Assembly (NCBI GenBank): GCA_910585755.1
Contig: CAJUFH010000045.1
Span: 1-25,601, forward strand
From: an uncultured Muribaculaceae bacterium
GTDB lineage: Bacteria > Bacteroidota > Bacteroidia > Bacteroidales > Muribaculaceae
Direction of reading: 5' to 3'
Length of the DNA stretch: 25,601 nt
Positions 1 to 9,130 of the stretch are shown here, piece by piece (the first letter of the stretch is position 1; every line of letters begins with the position of its first letter). The translations under genes and the position numbers were made by a program. The notes under the pieces are model-generated. The model was not told the origin of the DNA. It saw nothing but the letters and a program-made list of their open reading frames with translations, and did not search any database.

Positions 1-12
1 TCTAACCATTAG

Positions 13-36
13 GCAATTATGAAATTGCGCTTTTTT
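13..36 (+). terminator. Possible intrinsic terminator of an upstream gene
   Basis: GCAATT (13-18) pairs with AATTGC (23-28) around an ATGA loop and is followed by GC and six T residues (31-36). The stem is short and A+T-rich, so this is a modest candidate. It would end a gene entering from the left edge of the window. No gene is visible in bases 1-83. Confidence 0.4.
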
Positions 37-86
37 GAGTGGCGAAGTCAGGAGGTTAAAGGAGAAAAAATTAGGGAGGGTAAGTG

Positions 87-116
87 TTGGAATTTGCGAA
101 AATATTTATATCTTTG
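87..116 (+). promoter_or_regulatory. Bacteroidetes-type promoter for the 1607-aa secreted protein
   Basis: TTG at 87-89 and TATCTTTG at 109-116 are separated by 19 bp. This matches the -33 TTG / -7 TAnnTTTG pattern of the primary sigma factor in Bacteroidetes. Transcription would begin near 123, leaving a leader of about 171 nt before the ATG at 294. Confidence 0.7.
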
Positions 117-122
117 CAAAAT

Positions 123-293
123 TCGAGGAGTTATAGTCGTTTTATGCGAAACAATGGAATATTTATGCCGCCTCGAAGCATAATATGCAGTTTTAATCAA
201 TCCAAATTTATAACCAAAGAGCTGAGTCGCAAATTTTTTCATCTTGACGGGAAAGATTTACCCGAAGCTCTGCTAATCAATCAAATCTTGCGT
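123..293 (+). other. Long, possibly structured 5' leader of the 1607-aa gene
   Basis: The stretch between the predicted start of transcription and the ATG at 294 has several self-complementary segments: TTCGAGG (122-128) with CCTCGAA (171-177), GCATA (178-182) with TATGC (184-188), and GAGCT (219-223) with AGCTC (266-270). TAATCAATC occurs twice in direct orientation (194-202 and 274-282). I recognise no known riboswitch. The reading frame stays open back to an ATG at 84, but that ATG lies upstream of the promoter's -7 element and its translation does not resemble a signal peptide. Confidence 0.35.
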
Positions 294-3200
294 ATGAAAA
301 AAGCAAAACTCCTGCTGGCGGCGCTCGGTTTGGCTGCGGCGCTCCCGCAACAGGCGCTGGCTTATACCGAAAGCCCCTACACGCTCGACTTCAACACGCC
401 GATCGCGACCGTTGACCATGCTTTCCGCGTGGCCCCCAACTGGCGGCACATAGTCGAAGGCGTTGACAACGAGTACGTGTCGTACTATTATGATAGTACA
501 GGAGGCGTCGACGGAACCGGATGCCTCCGCTGCAGCAAACAGGAACTCCAAGACTCCGAGTATGACTGGTACGCAGTCAAGGACATCATTGTCACCCCGA
601 TGGTAAGCGGTGAAATATCGTTCGCCGGGAAACTAATCGGCAGTTACGGCTACATCGAGGTCTACACAGTCAACGAGGACGGCAGTTTAGGAACTCGCCT
701 GCAACGTTTTGACAGCACTGAGCTATCGAGATCAACGTGGAACACAGTGTCCCTGACGACTCCATTGGAGACATCCCAGCGCATCGGATTCCGCATCAGC
801 GAGGCTGCGATTGACGATTTCACCGCCGCCTCCGCAGAACGCGAGCTGGAAAAGAGCCTCCAGGTCGTCTCCGCGGTTCCCGTAGCCGAAGCCGTCGATT
901 ATGTCGGCAACGGAGCAACCGGCACCATCTACTGGTACCAGCAGCCCTACACCGTGACTCCCGAAGGAACGGAGCCTGGGAAGGTGCTGGTGCAGTATAC
1001 CGTGACCGTAAAGAACGACGGCGAGGTTGACTTAGCCGTAGGCGACGAGAACTATTCCGTCTCCATCATCAACGGTTCTACCAATACGGTTTACGGCACT
1101 ACCAATATCACCCAAGACCTCGCTGTCGGCGCGACCTCTGAGCCGTTCGTCGTAGAAGCGCTTGTGCCGGCGACAGAATGGCCCAGCTCCTACCGCTACA
1201 TCAATATGAATGTACGCGAGAACATGATGGGAAGCGTCCTGACCCGCGCCCAGTCACACTACCGGGCATATGAGCCGAAACTCCTGTTCCGCGAGGCCGG
1301 TTCAAGGGACACCAACTCCCTGGCGAGCGCGATTAATCTCGGCATGGTGACCGAGGACACCTCCAAGGAGTTTGAAATCTTCAACGATGGTGCAGCCCCT
1401 CTGACCATCAAGAGTATAACCGTTCCCGAAGGTTTCACCTGCGTTGTACGCGAGTTCCCCGCTGAAGGAGAGACGGAGGGCGCGCTTGTAGAGGGCGAGT
1501 TCAGCGTTCCCAGGAAAACGAGGAAAGCAGTAACTGTCACCCTTCCCGCTACCACCCCCGGCAGCTACTCCGGCGACATTAAGATTATCTACCTCGACAA
1601 AAAACTTGAGGAAGCGACCTACACACTCGCTCTCTCCGGCACAGTTCTCGGCGCCAACACCTGGTCTACCACCTTCGACTCGGCAGATACCGGCCAGAGC
1701 GTACAGTATCCCCTTGGCTCCGTGGCCGAAGGAGGCATCAGAAGCGATTATAGGTACAGCAACGGAGTTTACGACATATACCTAAAATCGTACACCACCA
1801 GCGGCTATCAGACGGAGAACAACAAGTTCATCACCCCGAAGCTACGTGCCCAGGCAGGGGATACCTTGACATTCGACGTAGCCCGCGACGGCACGAACAG
1901 CACTTATTCTATGAAGGTGTATATCTCGACTGACCGCGAGAACTGGGGCGAGCCTGTCGCCACCTACACTCCTTCCGATATGGGCGACTCCGCATGGCAC
2001 AAAGAGAGCATCACCTTTGCCGAGGCTGGCGATTACTACGTTGGTTTTGCCATCTTCGGCATGCGCCTCGACAATGTGGTAGGTCTCGAAAAAGTCGATG
2101 TGCCCCATGACGTGTATATTAAAAATGTAAACCAGAAAGAGATCGCCCAGTCTGGCAACGAGCAGACTGCGACCCTTACCATCATCCCGCTGTCCGAGGC
2201 CGACCCGTCTGATTACACCGTTGAATACTACGTCAACGGAGAGGTCAAGGCCAACGTGAACACTGTCGGTCTTTACACCTCCGCCACCCGCGAGACGCAG
2301 TTCAACGCCAAGTGGACTCCCGAGGTCACTGCCACCACCACCCTCAGCACATACTTCAAGCTGACCTTCACCGACGGCACTGCTTCTTTCCAGTCCCCTG
2401 TCAAGGAGATTGTGATCGAGCACCAGCCCGAGTTCGTATTCTTTGACAAAGGGACTTACTCCGGGCCATACAGCAAGCCTGAAAACCGCAAGACCGCGAT
2501 TGACTTCGGCAAGACAAATACCTCCGGTCTGACCCAGCAGTTTGAAATCCACAACTGGGGTACCGCTCCGCTGACCGTCAAGAGCATAACAGTTCCCGCC
2601 GGATTCGCGGCCCTCTTCCCCGCGGCAGAGGAAGGAGCCGAAGCCCAGCCCGCCGGGGCTGCCACCGTGGCCTCCAAAGAGCGCCAGGCAGTCGACATCG
2701 TGCTGACAGCCGATGCGGCCGGTACCTACGAAGGGAACCTCGAAATCGTCTATGTTGACGCGACCGGCGCCGACGCGACTTTCACACTCCCCGTCAAGGC
2801 CATAATGCTCGACCCGAACAAGTGGTACGTCACGTTTGACGACGGCACCTCCAGCGGCGTATTCCCCGCCGGCTCCATCGCGCAGTCGAATGTCAGCCTG
2901 ACAAACACGGGATCCTACTCCGCACCGGATGTATGTGTCTACAGTGCTTCGACCTCCGACAATATGTTCATTACTCCGAAGATGCATATCGCAACCGCCG
3001 GGGAGACTCTCGCGTTTGACGCTAAATGGCTACCTAATACCTGGAACAAGTCGATACTGCGCGTATACTATGCGGCAACTCGCGAAGCACTGTCTGATGA
3101 CACCCAGCGTACTCTTCTTGCCGAATACGACTACTCTGACGAAACCAAGCCGCAACTTACTGAAAGCTTCACGACCTATACCGTTGCTCTTCCCGAAGCC

Positions 3201-5117
3201 GGGGACTTCTTTATCGGTTTCGAGATGCGCGAGCGCGCCTACATCAATGACCTTTACGGTCTCAGCCTGGCACCCTTCAGCCATGATTTGCAGATTGCGG
3301 GTTCGCTGATTCCCGCGAACGGCGTTCAGAACACCCTGGAAACCGCTACAATTTCGTTCCGCAACTTCGGCATCAAGCCAGAGGCAGAAGGCACGTTCAC
3401 CCTCACTGCCTATGTAAACGGCGAGCCGCAGACTATTGAAGGTTACAAGGAGATTCCTACTGTCAACAAGGCCAACGCTCCGACAACATCCTTCGACATC
3501 CCGTTCCGCTCGCCCAAGGTCGGCACATTCCCTGTTTACCTTGAATTCAAGGCTGGCGATTTCGTGCTTGCCACCGAGCCTCAGGACGTTACCTTCGCAG
3601 AAGAAACCCTGTCGAGCGAAATCGTTGTCGGAACTCCGAGCGGTACCAGCAACAATATCCCGCTCAACCTCTATTACAAGAACAGCGAATCAGTAGCCCT
3701 TTACACCCCTGCCGAGCTCGGTCTCAACGGCGGCGAGAAAATCGTCAAAATCGCGATGAAGGGCTATATGAAGAAATCCGGATATTCTTCTGACTTCAAG
3801 TTATATTACCAGTGGACCGACGACACCGAGCTGACTCGTCCCACCTCTTCCGATGCTTTTGACTACTCCGGTATGACCCAGGTTGTCGACCAGGCGGCCT
3901 ACGAATGGCCCAATGTAGGCGGCGACGGCGACTTAGTAGAGATGCTGGTAATCAACTTCCCCGAACCGCAAGTTTACGAAGCCGGCAAGTCGCTCCGCCT
4001 GTTTGTCCGTTCGAGCTGGTCTTCCGATGCCGGCAACAGCATGTTCGCGATAGAGTCTTCGCAAACCAAGAAGAACATCTTCGCGCACAAAAACGACGGC
4101 ACTAAGGACGTGTTCACCGGCGCATGGTCTGCCATAAACGAACAGGCCCTCCCGGTTCTGCACATCAGCCTTGCCGTAACCCCGATTTCGATTTCGGGTA
4201 ACGTTACCGACACCGAGGGTAACGCCGCAGAAGGCGCTACCGTTACGCTCGTCAGCACCGACGGCGACAACATCCAGTACGAAGGCACCACCGACGCTAC
4301 CGGCGCTTACAACGTTAACGTGATCCAGTCGAGCCGCACCTACGACGTAATCGTCACCAAGGACGGCAAGGAGGACTACGCCGACGCCGTAGAGTTCCCC
4401 GAGTCGAAGACCACTGACTTCACCCTCTACGAGGTAGCTAACCTCAACGACGAGACCAACGGCGTGACCGCGATCGAAAGCGCGCTCGTTAAGATCAACC
4501 TCGGCCTGAAGCCCGGCTTCAACGCCATCGCCCTCCCGGTTGCCCTTACTTCCGACGAGGTAGCAGCAATCTTCGGCGAGGACGCCAAGGTTTACGAGTT
4601 CGTAAGCGTTGACGGCGAAATCGACGCCACCGCCCACTTCTTCGCGAAGACCGACGGCATGGAAGCCGGCGTTCCCTACCTGCTGGAACTCGCCGAGGCT
4701 CCCGCCCCCTTCAAGGTCAAGGGCCGCGCGGTTGTCGCCGACACCCCCTCGGTAGCCCACTACGCTGTCAACTTCACCGCGACCTACGCTCCTATGGCAG
4801 TTACCGACGGCATGTTCTTCCTGACCGCCGACAACTACATCGCGACCACCGCTGCCGCTACCCACGGCCTGAGCTTCGTTGACAACGATGCCGCAGCCGA
4901 GACGCTTCCCGCGTTCCGCGCTTACGTCAAGCAGCGCGAAGGCCGCGAGCTGCAGAACCTCCACTTCGACATCCTGACCGACTACACCGGGATTGAAGGC
5001 GTCGCCGCCGACTTCGACGAAAACGCCGAGATTTACAACCTCCAGGGTATCCGCGTCAAGAACCCCGTCCGCGGCGGTGTCTACATCGTCAACGGCAAGA
5101 AAGTCCTTGTGAAATAA
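294..5117 (+). CDS. Very large secreted multidomain protein with T9SS-like C-terminal tail (1607 aa)
   Basis: The start at 294 gives a clean Sec signal peptide (MKK, hydrophobic Leu/Ala core, cleavage near residue 23 after QALA). The body reads as repeated beta-sandwich modules. A HYDIN-like domain begins near residue 360 (FEIFNDGAAPLTIKSITVP) and again near 750 (FEIHNWGTAPLTVKSITVP). Each copy is followed by a jelly-roll segment (about 463-600 and 850-1000) and a CARDB-like segment opening with HDVYI or HDLQI, so the unit recurs about every 390 residues. Further on come another beta-rich segment (about 1108-1263), a carboxypeptidase-regulatory-like Ig fold (about 1296-1383, ISGNVTDTEGNAAEGATV), a pre-tail domain (about 1393-1566), and a tail with IYNLQGIRV and GGVYIVNGKKVLVK. 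Such tails resemble type IX secretion sorting domains. I infer a cell-surface or released adhesin/scaffold; no catalytic motif is seen. It has its own promoter and terminator. Confidence 0.88.
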   Translation: MKKAKLLLAALGLAAALPQQALAYTESPYTLDFNTPIATVDHAFRVAPNWRHIVEGVDNEYVSYYYDSTGGVDGTGCLRCSKQELQDSEYDWYAVKDIIVTPMVSGEISFAGKLIGSYGYIEVYTVNEDGSLGTRLQRFDSTELSRSTWNTVSLTTPLETSQRIGFRISEAAIDDFTAASAERELEKSLQVVSAVPVAEAVDYVGNGATGTIYWYQQPYTVTPEGTEPGKVLVQYTVTVKNDGEVDLAVGDENYSVSIINGSTNTVYGTTNITQDLAVGATSEPFVVEALVPATEWPSSYRYINMNVRENMMGSVLTRAQSHYRAYEPKLLFREAGSRDTNSLASAINLGMVTEDTSKEFEIFNDGAAPLTIKSITVPEGFTCVVREFPAEGETEGALVEGEFSVPRKTRKAVTVTLPATTPGSYSGDIKIIYLDKKLEEATYTLALSGTVLGANTWSTTFDSADTGQSVQYPLGSVAEGGIRSDYRYSNGVYDIYLKSYTTSGYQTENNKFITPKLRAQAGDTLTFDVARDGTNSTYSMKVYISTDRENWGEPVATYTPSDMGDSAWHKESITFAEAGDYYVGFAIFGMRLDNVVGLEKVDVPHDVYIKNVNQKEIAQSGNEQTATLTIIPLSEADPSDYTVEYYVNGEVKANVNTVGLYTSATRETQFNAKWTPEVTATTTLSTYFKLTFTDGTASFQSPVKEIVIEHQPEFVFFDKGTYSGPYSKPENRKTAIDFGKTNTSGLTQQFEIHNWGTAPLTVKSITVPAGFAALFPAAEEGAEAQPAGAATVASKERQAVDIVLTADAAGTYEGNLEIVYVDATGADATFTLPVKAIMLDPNKWYVTFDDGTSSGVFPAGSIAQSNVSLTNTGSYSAPDVCVYSASTSDNMFITPKMHIATAGETLAFDAKWLPNTWNKSILRVYYAATREALSDDTQRTLLAEYDYSDETKPQLTESFTTYTVALPEAGDFFIGFEMRERAYINDLYGLSLAPFSHDLQIAGSLIPANGVQNTLETATISFRNFGIKPEAEGTFTLTAYVNGEPQTIEGYKEIPTVNKANAPTTSFDIPFRSPKVGTFPVYLEFKAGDFVLATEPQDVTFAEETLSSEIVVGTPSGTSNNIPLNLYYKNSESVALYTPAELGLNGGEKIVKIAMKGYMKKSGYSSDFKLYYQWTDDTELTRPTSSDAFDYSGMTQVVDQAAYEWPNVGGDGDLVEMLVINFPEPQVYEAGKSLRLFVRSSWSSDAGNSMFAIESSQTKKNIFAHKNDGTKDVFTGAWSAINEQALPVLHISLAVTPISISGNVTDTEGNAAEGATVTLVSTDGDNIQYEGTTDATGAYNVNVIQSSRTYDVIVTKDGKEDYADAVEFPESKTTDFTLYEVANLNDETNGVTAIESALVKINLGLKPGFNAIALPVALTSDEVAAIFGEDAKVYEFVSVDGEIDATAHFFAKTDGMEAGVPYLLELAEAPAPFKVKGRAVVADTPSVAHYAVNFTATYAPMAVTDGMFFLTADNYIATTAAATHGLSFVDNDAAAETLPAFRAYVKQREGRELQNLHFDILTDYTGIEGVAADFDENAEIYNLQGIRVKNPVRGGVYIVNGKKVLVK

Positions 5118-5123
5118 TCCCCA

Positions 5124-5180
5124 CCTACCATAAACGACAAGCCCGCGAGCATCCCTCGCGGGCTTGTTGTTTATGGTAGG
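5124..5180 (+). terminator. Strong stem-loop terminator after the 1607-aa gene
   Basis: A 26-bp stem (5124-5149 with 5155-5180) closes a 5-nt loop (CATCC) and contains a single G-T pair. The G+C core is GCCCGCGAG / CTCGCGGGC, and the descending strand carries TTGTTGTTT. The hairpin begins 6 bp after the stop codon. Because the stem is nearly perfect it could work in both directions. Confidence 0.8.
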
Positions 5181-5480
5181 GAGTGAAGGGTGAAAGGGTG
5201 AAAAGTGAAGGAGATACCGTCATAGCGACCAAGACGGGTAAAGTAACCGCTTCCTTCAAGAGGGTGTATCATAATGGCCCATCTGGGTCGTCGCTTGAAG
5301 GATTCTTCGCTAAGGCGAAGCGGTCAAAGACCGATAACGGCCTCGGTCACAATCTCCAGATTGCTCCCATCGGCCTCACCTCCAAGCTCCTACCATCTGG
5401 ACCATTCTGATAGCACCCTCCAGTATCTCCTTCACACTCCCCCTTTCACCCTTTCACCCTTTCACCTTTCACTATTCACT
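5181..5480. repeat. GTGAAAGG-type short tandem repeats as inverted flanks around a nested element
   Basis: The left flank (5181-5217) is built of GTGAAGGG/TGAAAGGG units and ends in GTGAAGGAGATAC (5205-5217). The right flank (5423-5480) starts with the exact inverse, GTATCTCCTTCAC (5423-5435), then runs through TTTCACCC units to CTATTCACTATT. The two flanks could form a long cruciform or RNA hairpin enclosing the inner element at 5260-5420. The gap between genes (5118-5657) has no credible coding sequence. Confidence 0.65.
5260..5420. mobile_element. MITE-like element with imperfect ~27-bp terminal inverted repeats
   Basis: The left end starts GAGGGTGTATCATAATGG and the right end, read inverted, starts GAGGGTGCTATCAGAATGG. 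Similarity extends over about 27 bp with roughly 22 matches, the right end having one extra C after GAGGGTG. The 161-bp interior has no convincing ORF but contains local hairpins: CTTCAAG/CTTGAAG (5253-5259 and 5294-5300, straddling the left end), CTTCGC-TAAG-GCGAAG (5305-5320) and CGGTC-AAA-GACCG (5321-5333). I see no clear target-site duplication. A second, collapsed copy of the same two ends lies at 19553-19579. It could be a non-autonomous transposon relic or a structured RNA; I cannot name the family. Confidence 0.55.
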
Positions 5481-5549
5481 ATTTGCACCAAAGAATAGCA
5501 TAAATCACTAAAAAAGCTGAAAAGGGTGTTATATTAAGTATTTTTGTGT

Positions 5550-5557
5550 ATATTTGC
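5550..5557 (+). promoter_or_regulatory. Candidate -7 element upstream of the 1125-aa gene
   Basis: TATATTTG matches TAnnTTTG and sits about 100 bp before the ATG at 5658, in A+T-rich DNA. No clear TTG is found 19-22 bp upstream, so only half of the promoter is supported. The leader contains ATTTATCAC twice (5612-5620 and 5635-5643). Confidence 0.5.
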
Positions 5558-5657
5558 GAATTGATACAGACTCATTGTGCCAATATATTTTTTCAGGCAA
5601 TAAATAATTATATTTATCACTAAAAATCATTTAGATTTATCACCTAATATTAAACCA

Positions 5658-8600
5658 ATGAAGAAGTACTACCTGCCAATCATCGCCCTGACATTCGCCG
5701 CAGGCGCCCAGGCGCAGACGATTCTCGACGAAGGGTTCGAGACCGGGAACACCGGGAGCTCACCCAAGCCCGTCGCCGTCGGAGCCGGATGGACTACCGT
5801 CGACAGTTACAAGGGTACCAACCAGAAGTACACCTGGCACAACTACTACTCCGATCCCACCTCTAAATCCGGGCCCACAATCTCCGGGGCGTGCTGCGCC
5901 GCGGTTGACGGCCCTCTATCAATCAACCCGACGGACGGAGGTGGTCCCCGCGAGGAAGTCCTCCTAACCCCGGAACTCGACCTCAACGACACATACCAGC
6001 TTCAGTTCACATTCAAGGTAAGCCCGGCCAACTGCAACGAGAAAAGCCGCTACGACATCCAGGTACGCGTCGTAGAGGGTGACAATCTCGCGGGCGCCGA
6101 AACCATATTCTCCATACAGAACGAAAAGATGCTCCGCGAAAGCGGCATCAGCGGCTTCCCCATCGAAGACTGGGCGCCCCGCACCGCGAAAGTCGACCTC
6201 AGCGACTTCAAGGGTGAGAAGGTTAAGCTCGCCTTCGTCTACAAGATGTTCAACGAGAGCTCCAACATCGTTTACCTCGACGACGTTTCCGTCAAGAAGT
6301 TCACTCCCGCGACCGGGCCGGTAGCCTCGCTGTCGCTCGACCGCTTCGCGTTCCCCGCGATGTATATCGGCGAGAAGATTTACTCCGACGTCATCACTCT
6401 GACGAACGCCGGCAAGGACGGCCTCCGCATAACCGGTATCGACTGCCCCGCCGGAGTGACCACCACTCTGAACCCCGCCAACGTCAACCTGCTGGCCTAC
6501 CAGAGCGTGATGTTCAACATCGCGTACACCGCCTCCCTTACCTCCCCGACGACGGGACAGGTAGTGCTCCACACCACCGGCGGCGACGTGACAATCGACA
6601 TCACCGCCTCCAAGCAGGTTCTTCCCGAAGGCGCGACACTCGAGACCTTCGAGACATTCTTCCCGCCCGCCGGATGGGCAAACAGCGGCTGGGGATGGAA
6701 CACCAACGCGTTCGAGGGTGACCACTGCGCATACCAGGCGGGCGACTTCGGCGCTACCTGGCTCCGCTCGCCCCGCCTGGACCTGCTCGAGGGCGGCTCG
6801 GTATCGTTTACATATTTCAACTCCTACGACGGCGAAACCGCGCCCGAATATGACATTGAGCTTCAGGCTTCATACGACGGCGGTAACACCTGGAAGAAAG
6901 TCTGGAACTCCGACTACCAGAACGGCCTCAACCAGATGCTGACCGAAACAGTCCAGCTCCAGGGAGGTTCCGACAACAGCTATGTCCGCTGGTACTATCC
7001 CGCAGTCGAGTCCGACGACGAGGGCGCATTCGATCACTCGGCCTTCTTCCTCGACCGCGTAGTGCTTCCGAAAGTGTTCGGCTCTGACGGCGTTCCCGCT
7101 GTAGCTTCCGATCCCACTCCCAAACCCGGCACCACCGAGGTTTACCCCAAGGGGGTAGTCCTCTCCTGGGCTCCCGCCCAGTTCGCGACCGGCTACAAGC
7201 TCTTCGTAGGCACCTCTTCTGCCTGCAACGAACTGGTTAACGGCCAGGACCTCGGCGCCGCTCTGACCTTCTCCCTCCCCGACCTCGAAGCGGAAACCCG
7301 CTATATGTGGAAGGTCGTTCCTTACAACAGCAAGGGTGACGCGACAGGCGTTTCCACCTGGGTTTTCACTACTCAGAAAGATGCGTCAATCGACACCTTC
7401 CCCTACGAGCAGAACTTCACCGACAACGGCGATGACATCCCCCTCGGATGGTTCAGCACCCCCTCCAGCGCCTATAACCGCACCTGGAGCATCAACAGCC
7501 TCAAGAAGTACGAGAACGACGGCAAGAGCTACGGAGTGGCTTGCTCCATCTGGCTTAATGCCGGCGATTCCAACGACATGCGCACCCCCGATGTCAACCT
7601 CCCGGCCGACAAGCCGATGAGCATCTCCTTCATCTGGGGCGACGAGCACCCCGCGTCGCTCGTTGTCGACCCCACCGGCAAGGTTCAGAAGAACAACGTC
7701 GTTCCCAACAACGGAGTCAGCGAACTGCTCTTTGAAATCTTCGCCGACGGCGAATGGACAACCCTCAGCACCATCTCCGAAAAACACTTCGACGATGGTG
7801 ACAACAAATACTGGATCAACGAGCGCCACGACCTCTCGGCATACGCCGGTAAGAAGGTTCAGTTCCGCTGGGTTCACAAGAGCTACAGCGGCAAGGACGA
7901 AGGGGGTTCTGTGACCCACATCGTAATCGAGGAAGCCAAGGGTGACTACGCCGCGTTCAACCGCTCGGGCTGGAACGCCGGCAAGGTCAACTTCGAAAAG
8001 GGCGCAAGCTCCGGCGACATCCTGACCATCTTCAACCAGGGCAGCAACGAGCTGACCGTCAAGAGCGCTACCTTCGCGACCCCCAACTTCACAACCTCGC
8101 TGAAGGCCGGTGACAAGCTCGCCGCAGGTTCCGCTACCACCTTCTCCGTAGAGTTCAACGCCCTCCAGACCGCTGCCAAGGTCGAGGACGCTCTGACCGT
8201 CGAGTTTGAAGGGGGCCACACCGCTACCCTCCCCGTAGAAGGCGAGGCTCTCCCGCAGGGCACCTTCTACTTCTCCTTCGAGCCCAACCCGCTCGACTAC
8301 GTATGGAACGAGGAGTTCACCATGATTGACGCCGACAAGGCTCCAGGCTACTCCTTCTCCTCCTACTGGATTTACTACTCAGCCGACGGCCAGCGCTGCG
8401 CGTTCTCCGTTGAGAGCGACTCCAAGGAGCACGGCATGTACGGCATGATGGCTCCTATCTCCGGCGAACACGCCCTCGTAGGTTCCTCCGGCCAGGCAGT
8501 CAACGCCGACAACTGGATTATCTCGCGCAAACTTGTCGCTTCCGCCGACTCCAAGTTTGACTTCTACGCCCGCAACTGGGAGAGCCTCAACAGCGTGCTG

Positions 8601-9035
8601 CCCGAAGCCAAGCACTGCGTATCGGTTCTGGTAAGCACAGCCGGAAACACCGACACCAAGGACTTCACCCCCGTTCTGCGCACTACCGAGATGCCTTACC
8701 TCGAAGGCTCCAACTGGAACCACTACGAGGTTGACCTCTCCAGCTACGCCGGACAGAGCATCTACGTCGCCATGCGCCACACTACCAACAGCCCCTCGAA
8801 CCTCGCCTTCTTCGACGACTTCACCCTTAGCGGCTTCACTATCGACGCCTCCGGCATTGAGAACGTCGACGCCGAGGAGACCGCCGGCATCGCCGAGGAC
8901 GCCCGAGTTGACGTCTACAACATCAACGGCGCGCTCGTTGCCTCCGGCATCGGCCCCCGCACCCTCGACAACCTCGCCAAGGGCTTCTACGTTGTTAAAG
9001 CCGAAGGCTCCAAGGCTTTCAGCATCCTGAAATAA
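5658..9035 (+). CDS. Secreted multidomain jelly-roll/FN3 protein with T9SS-like tail (1125 aa)
   Basis: The Sec signal peptide (MKKYYLPIIALTFAAGAQAQ) is followed at once by a jelly-roll 'choice-of-anchor' module opening with ILDEGFETG. Next come a HYDIN-like domain (about 226-315), a second jelly-roll (about 327-472, LETFETFFPPAGWANSGWGW), an FN3-like domain (about 482-572), a third jelly-roll (about 581-760, FPYEQNFTDNGDDIPLGWF), a second HYDIN-like domain (about 768-868) and a fourth jelly-roll (about 870-1062, ending in LAFFDDFTLSGF). The C-terminus has VYNINGALV and GFYVVKAEGSKAFSILK, a sorting-type tail. These modules are typical of secreted Bacteroidetes adhesins and of accessory parts of surface proteases and glycanases, but no catalytic domain is present here. 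It is the first gene of an apparent three-gene unit. I infer a surface-attached or released binding protein with unknown ligand. Confidence 0.88.
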   Translation: MKKYYLPIIALTFAAGAQAQTILDEGFETGNTGSSPKPVAVGAGWTTVDSYKGTNQKYTWHNYYSDPTSKSGPTISGACCAAVDGPLSINPTDGGGPREEVLLTPELDLNDTYQLQFTFKVSPANCNEKSRYDIQVRVVEGDNLAGAETIFSIQNEKMLRESGISGFPIEDWAPRTAKVDLSDFKGEKVKLAFVYKMFNESSNIVYLDDVSVKKFTPATGPVASLSLDRFAFPAMYIGEKIYSDVITLTNAGKDGLRITGIDCPAGVTTTLNPANVNLLAYQSVMFNIAYTASLTSPTTGQVVLHTTGGDVTIDITASKQVLPEGATLETFETFFPPAGWANSGWGWNTNAFEGDHCAYQAGDFGATWLRSPRLDLLEGGSVSFTYFNSYDGETAPEYDIELQASYDGGNTWKKVWNSDYQNGLNQMLTETVQLQGGSDNSYVRWYYPAVESDDEGAFDHSAFFLDRVVLPKVFGSDGVPAVASDPTPKPGTTEVYPKGVVLSWAPAQFATGYKLFVGTSSACNELVNGQDLGAALTFSLPDLEAETRYMWKVVPYNSKGDATGVSTWVFTTQKDASIDTFPYEQNFTDNGDDIPLGWFSTPSSAYNRTWSINSLKKYENDGKSYGVACSIWLNAGDSNDMRTPDVNLPADKPMSISFIWGDEHPASLVVDPTGKVQKNNVVPNNGVSELLFEIFADGEWTTLSTISEKHFDDGDNKYWINERHDLSAYAGKKVQFRWVHKSYSGKDEGGSVTHIVIEEAKGDYAAFNRSGWNAGKVNFEKGASSGDILTIFNQGSNELTVKSATFATPNFTTSLKAGDKLAAGSATTFSVEFNALQTAAKVEDALTVEFEGGHTATLPVEGEALPQGTFYFSFEPNPLDYVWNEEFTMIDADKAPGYSFSSYWIYYSADGQRCAFSVESDSKEHGMYGMMAPISGEHALVGSSGQAVNADNWIISRKLVASADSKFDFYARNWESLNSVLPEAKHCVSVLVSTAGNTDTKDFTPVLRTTEMPYLEGSNWNHYEVDLSSYAGQSIYVAMRHTTNSPSNLAFFDDFTLSGFTIDASGIENVDAEETAGIAEDARVDVYNINGALVASGIGPRTLDNLAKGFYVVKAEGSKAFSILK

Positions 9036-9072
9036 GGTTATCGCAAAGTAACTTATAATCAAGATTAACCCC

Positions 9073-9115
9073 GGAAAGTCACCCACCCTCCCGCCGGGAG
9101 CCTGGGTGACTTTCC
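9073..9115 (+). terminator. Intergenic hairpin between the 1125-aa and 825-aa genes
   Basis: GGAAAGTCACCC (9073-9084) pairs exactly with GGGTGACTTTCC (9104-9115), and CTCCCG/CGGGAG forms an inner extension. No T-run follows, so it may be a partial terminator or an mRNA-stabilising hairpin that sets the ratio of the upstream and downstream products. It ends 15 bp before the next ATG. Confidence 0.55.
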
Positions 9116-9130
9116 CTCTCAAAAAGACAG

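Noticed and set aside
84..293. Upstream extension of the 1607-aa gene to the ATG at 84
   Set aside because: The promoter's -7 element lies at 109-116, downstream of that ATG, and the added residues hide the clear signal peptide starting at 294.
5183..5498. Two small plus-strand ORFs (74-75 aa) between the 1607-aa and 1125-aa genes
   Set aside because: They run through tandem repeats and the inverted-repeat element in different frames and show no protein-like features.
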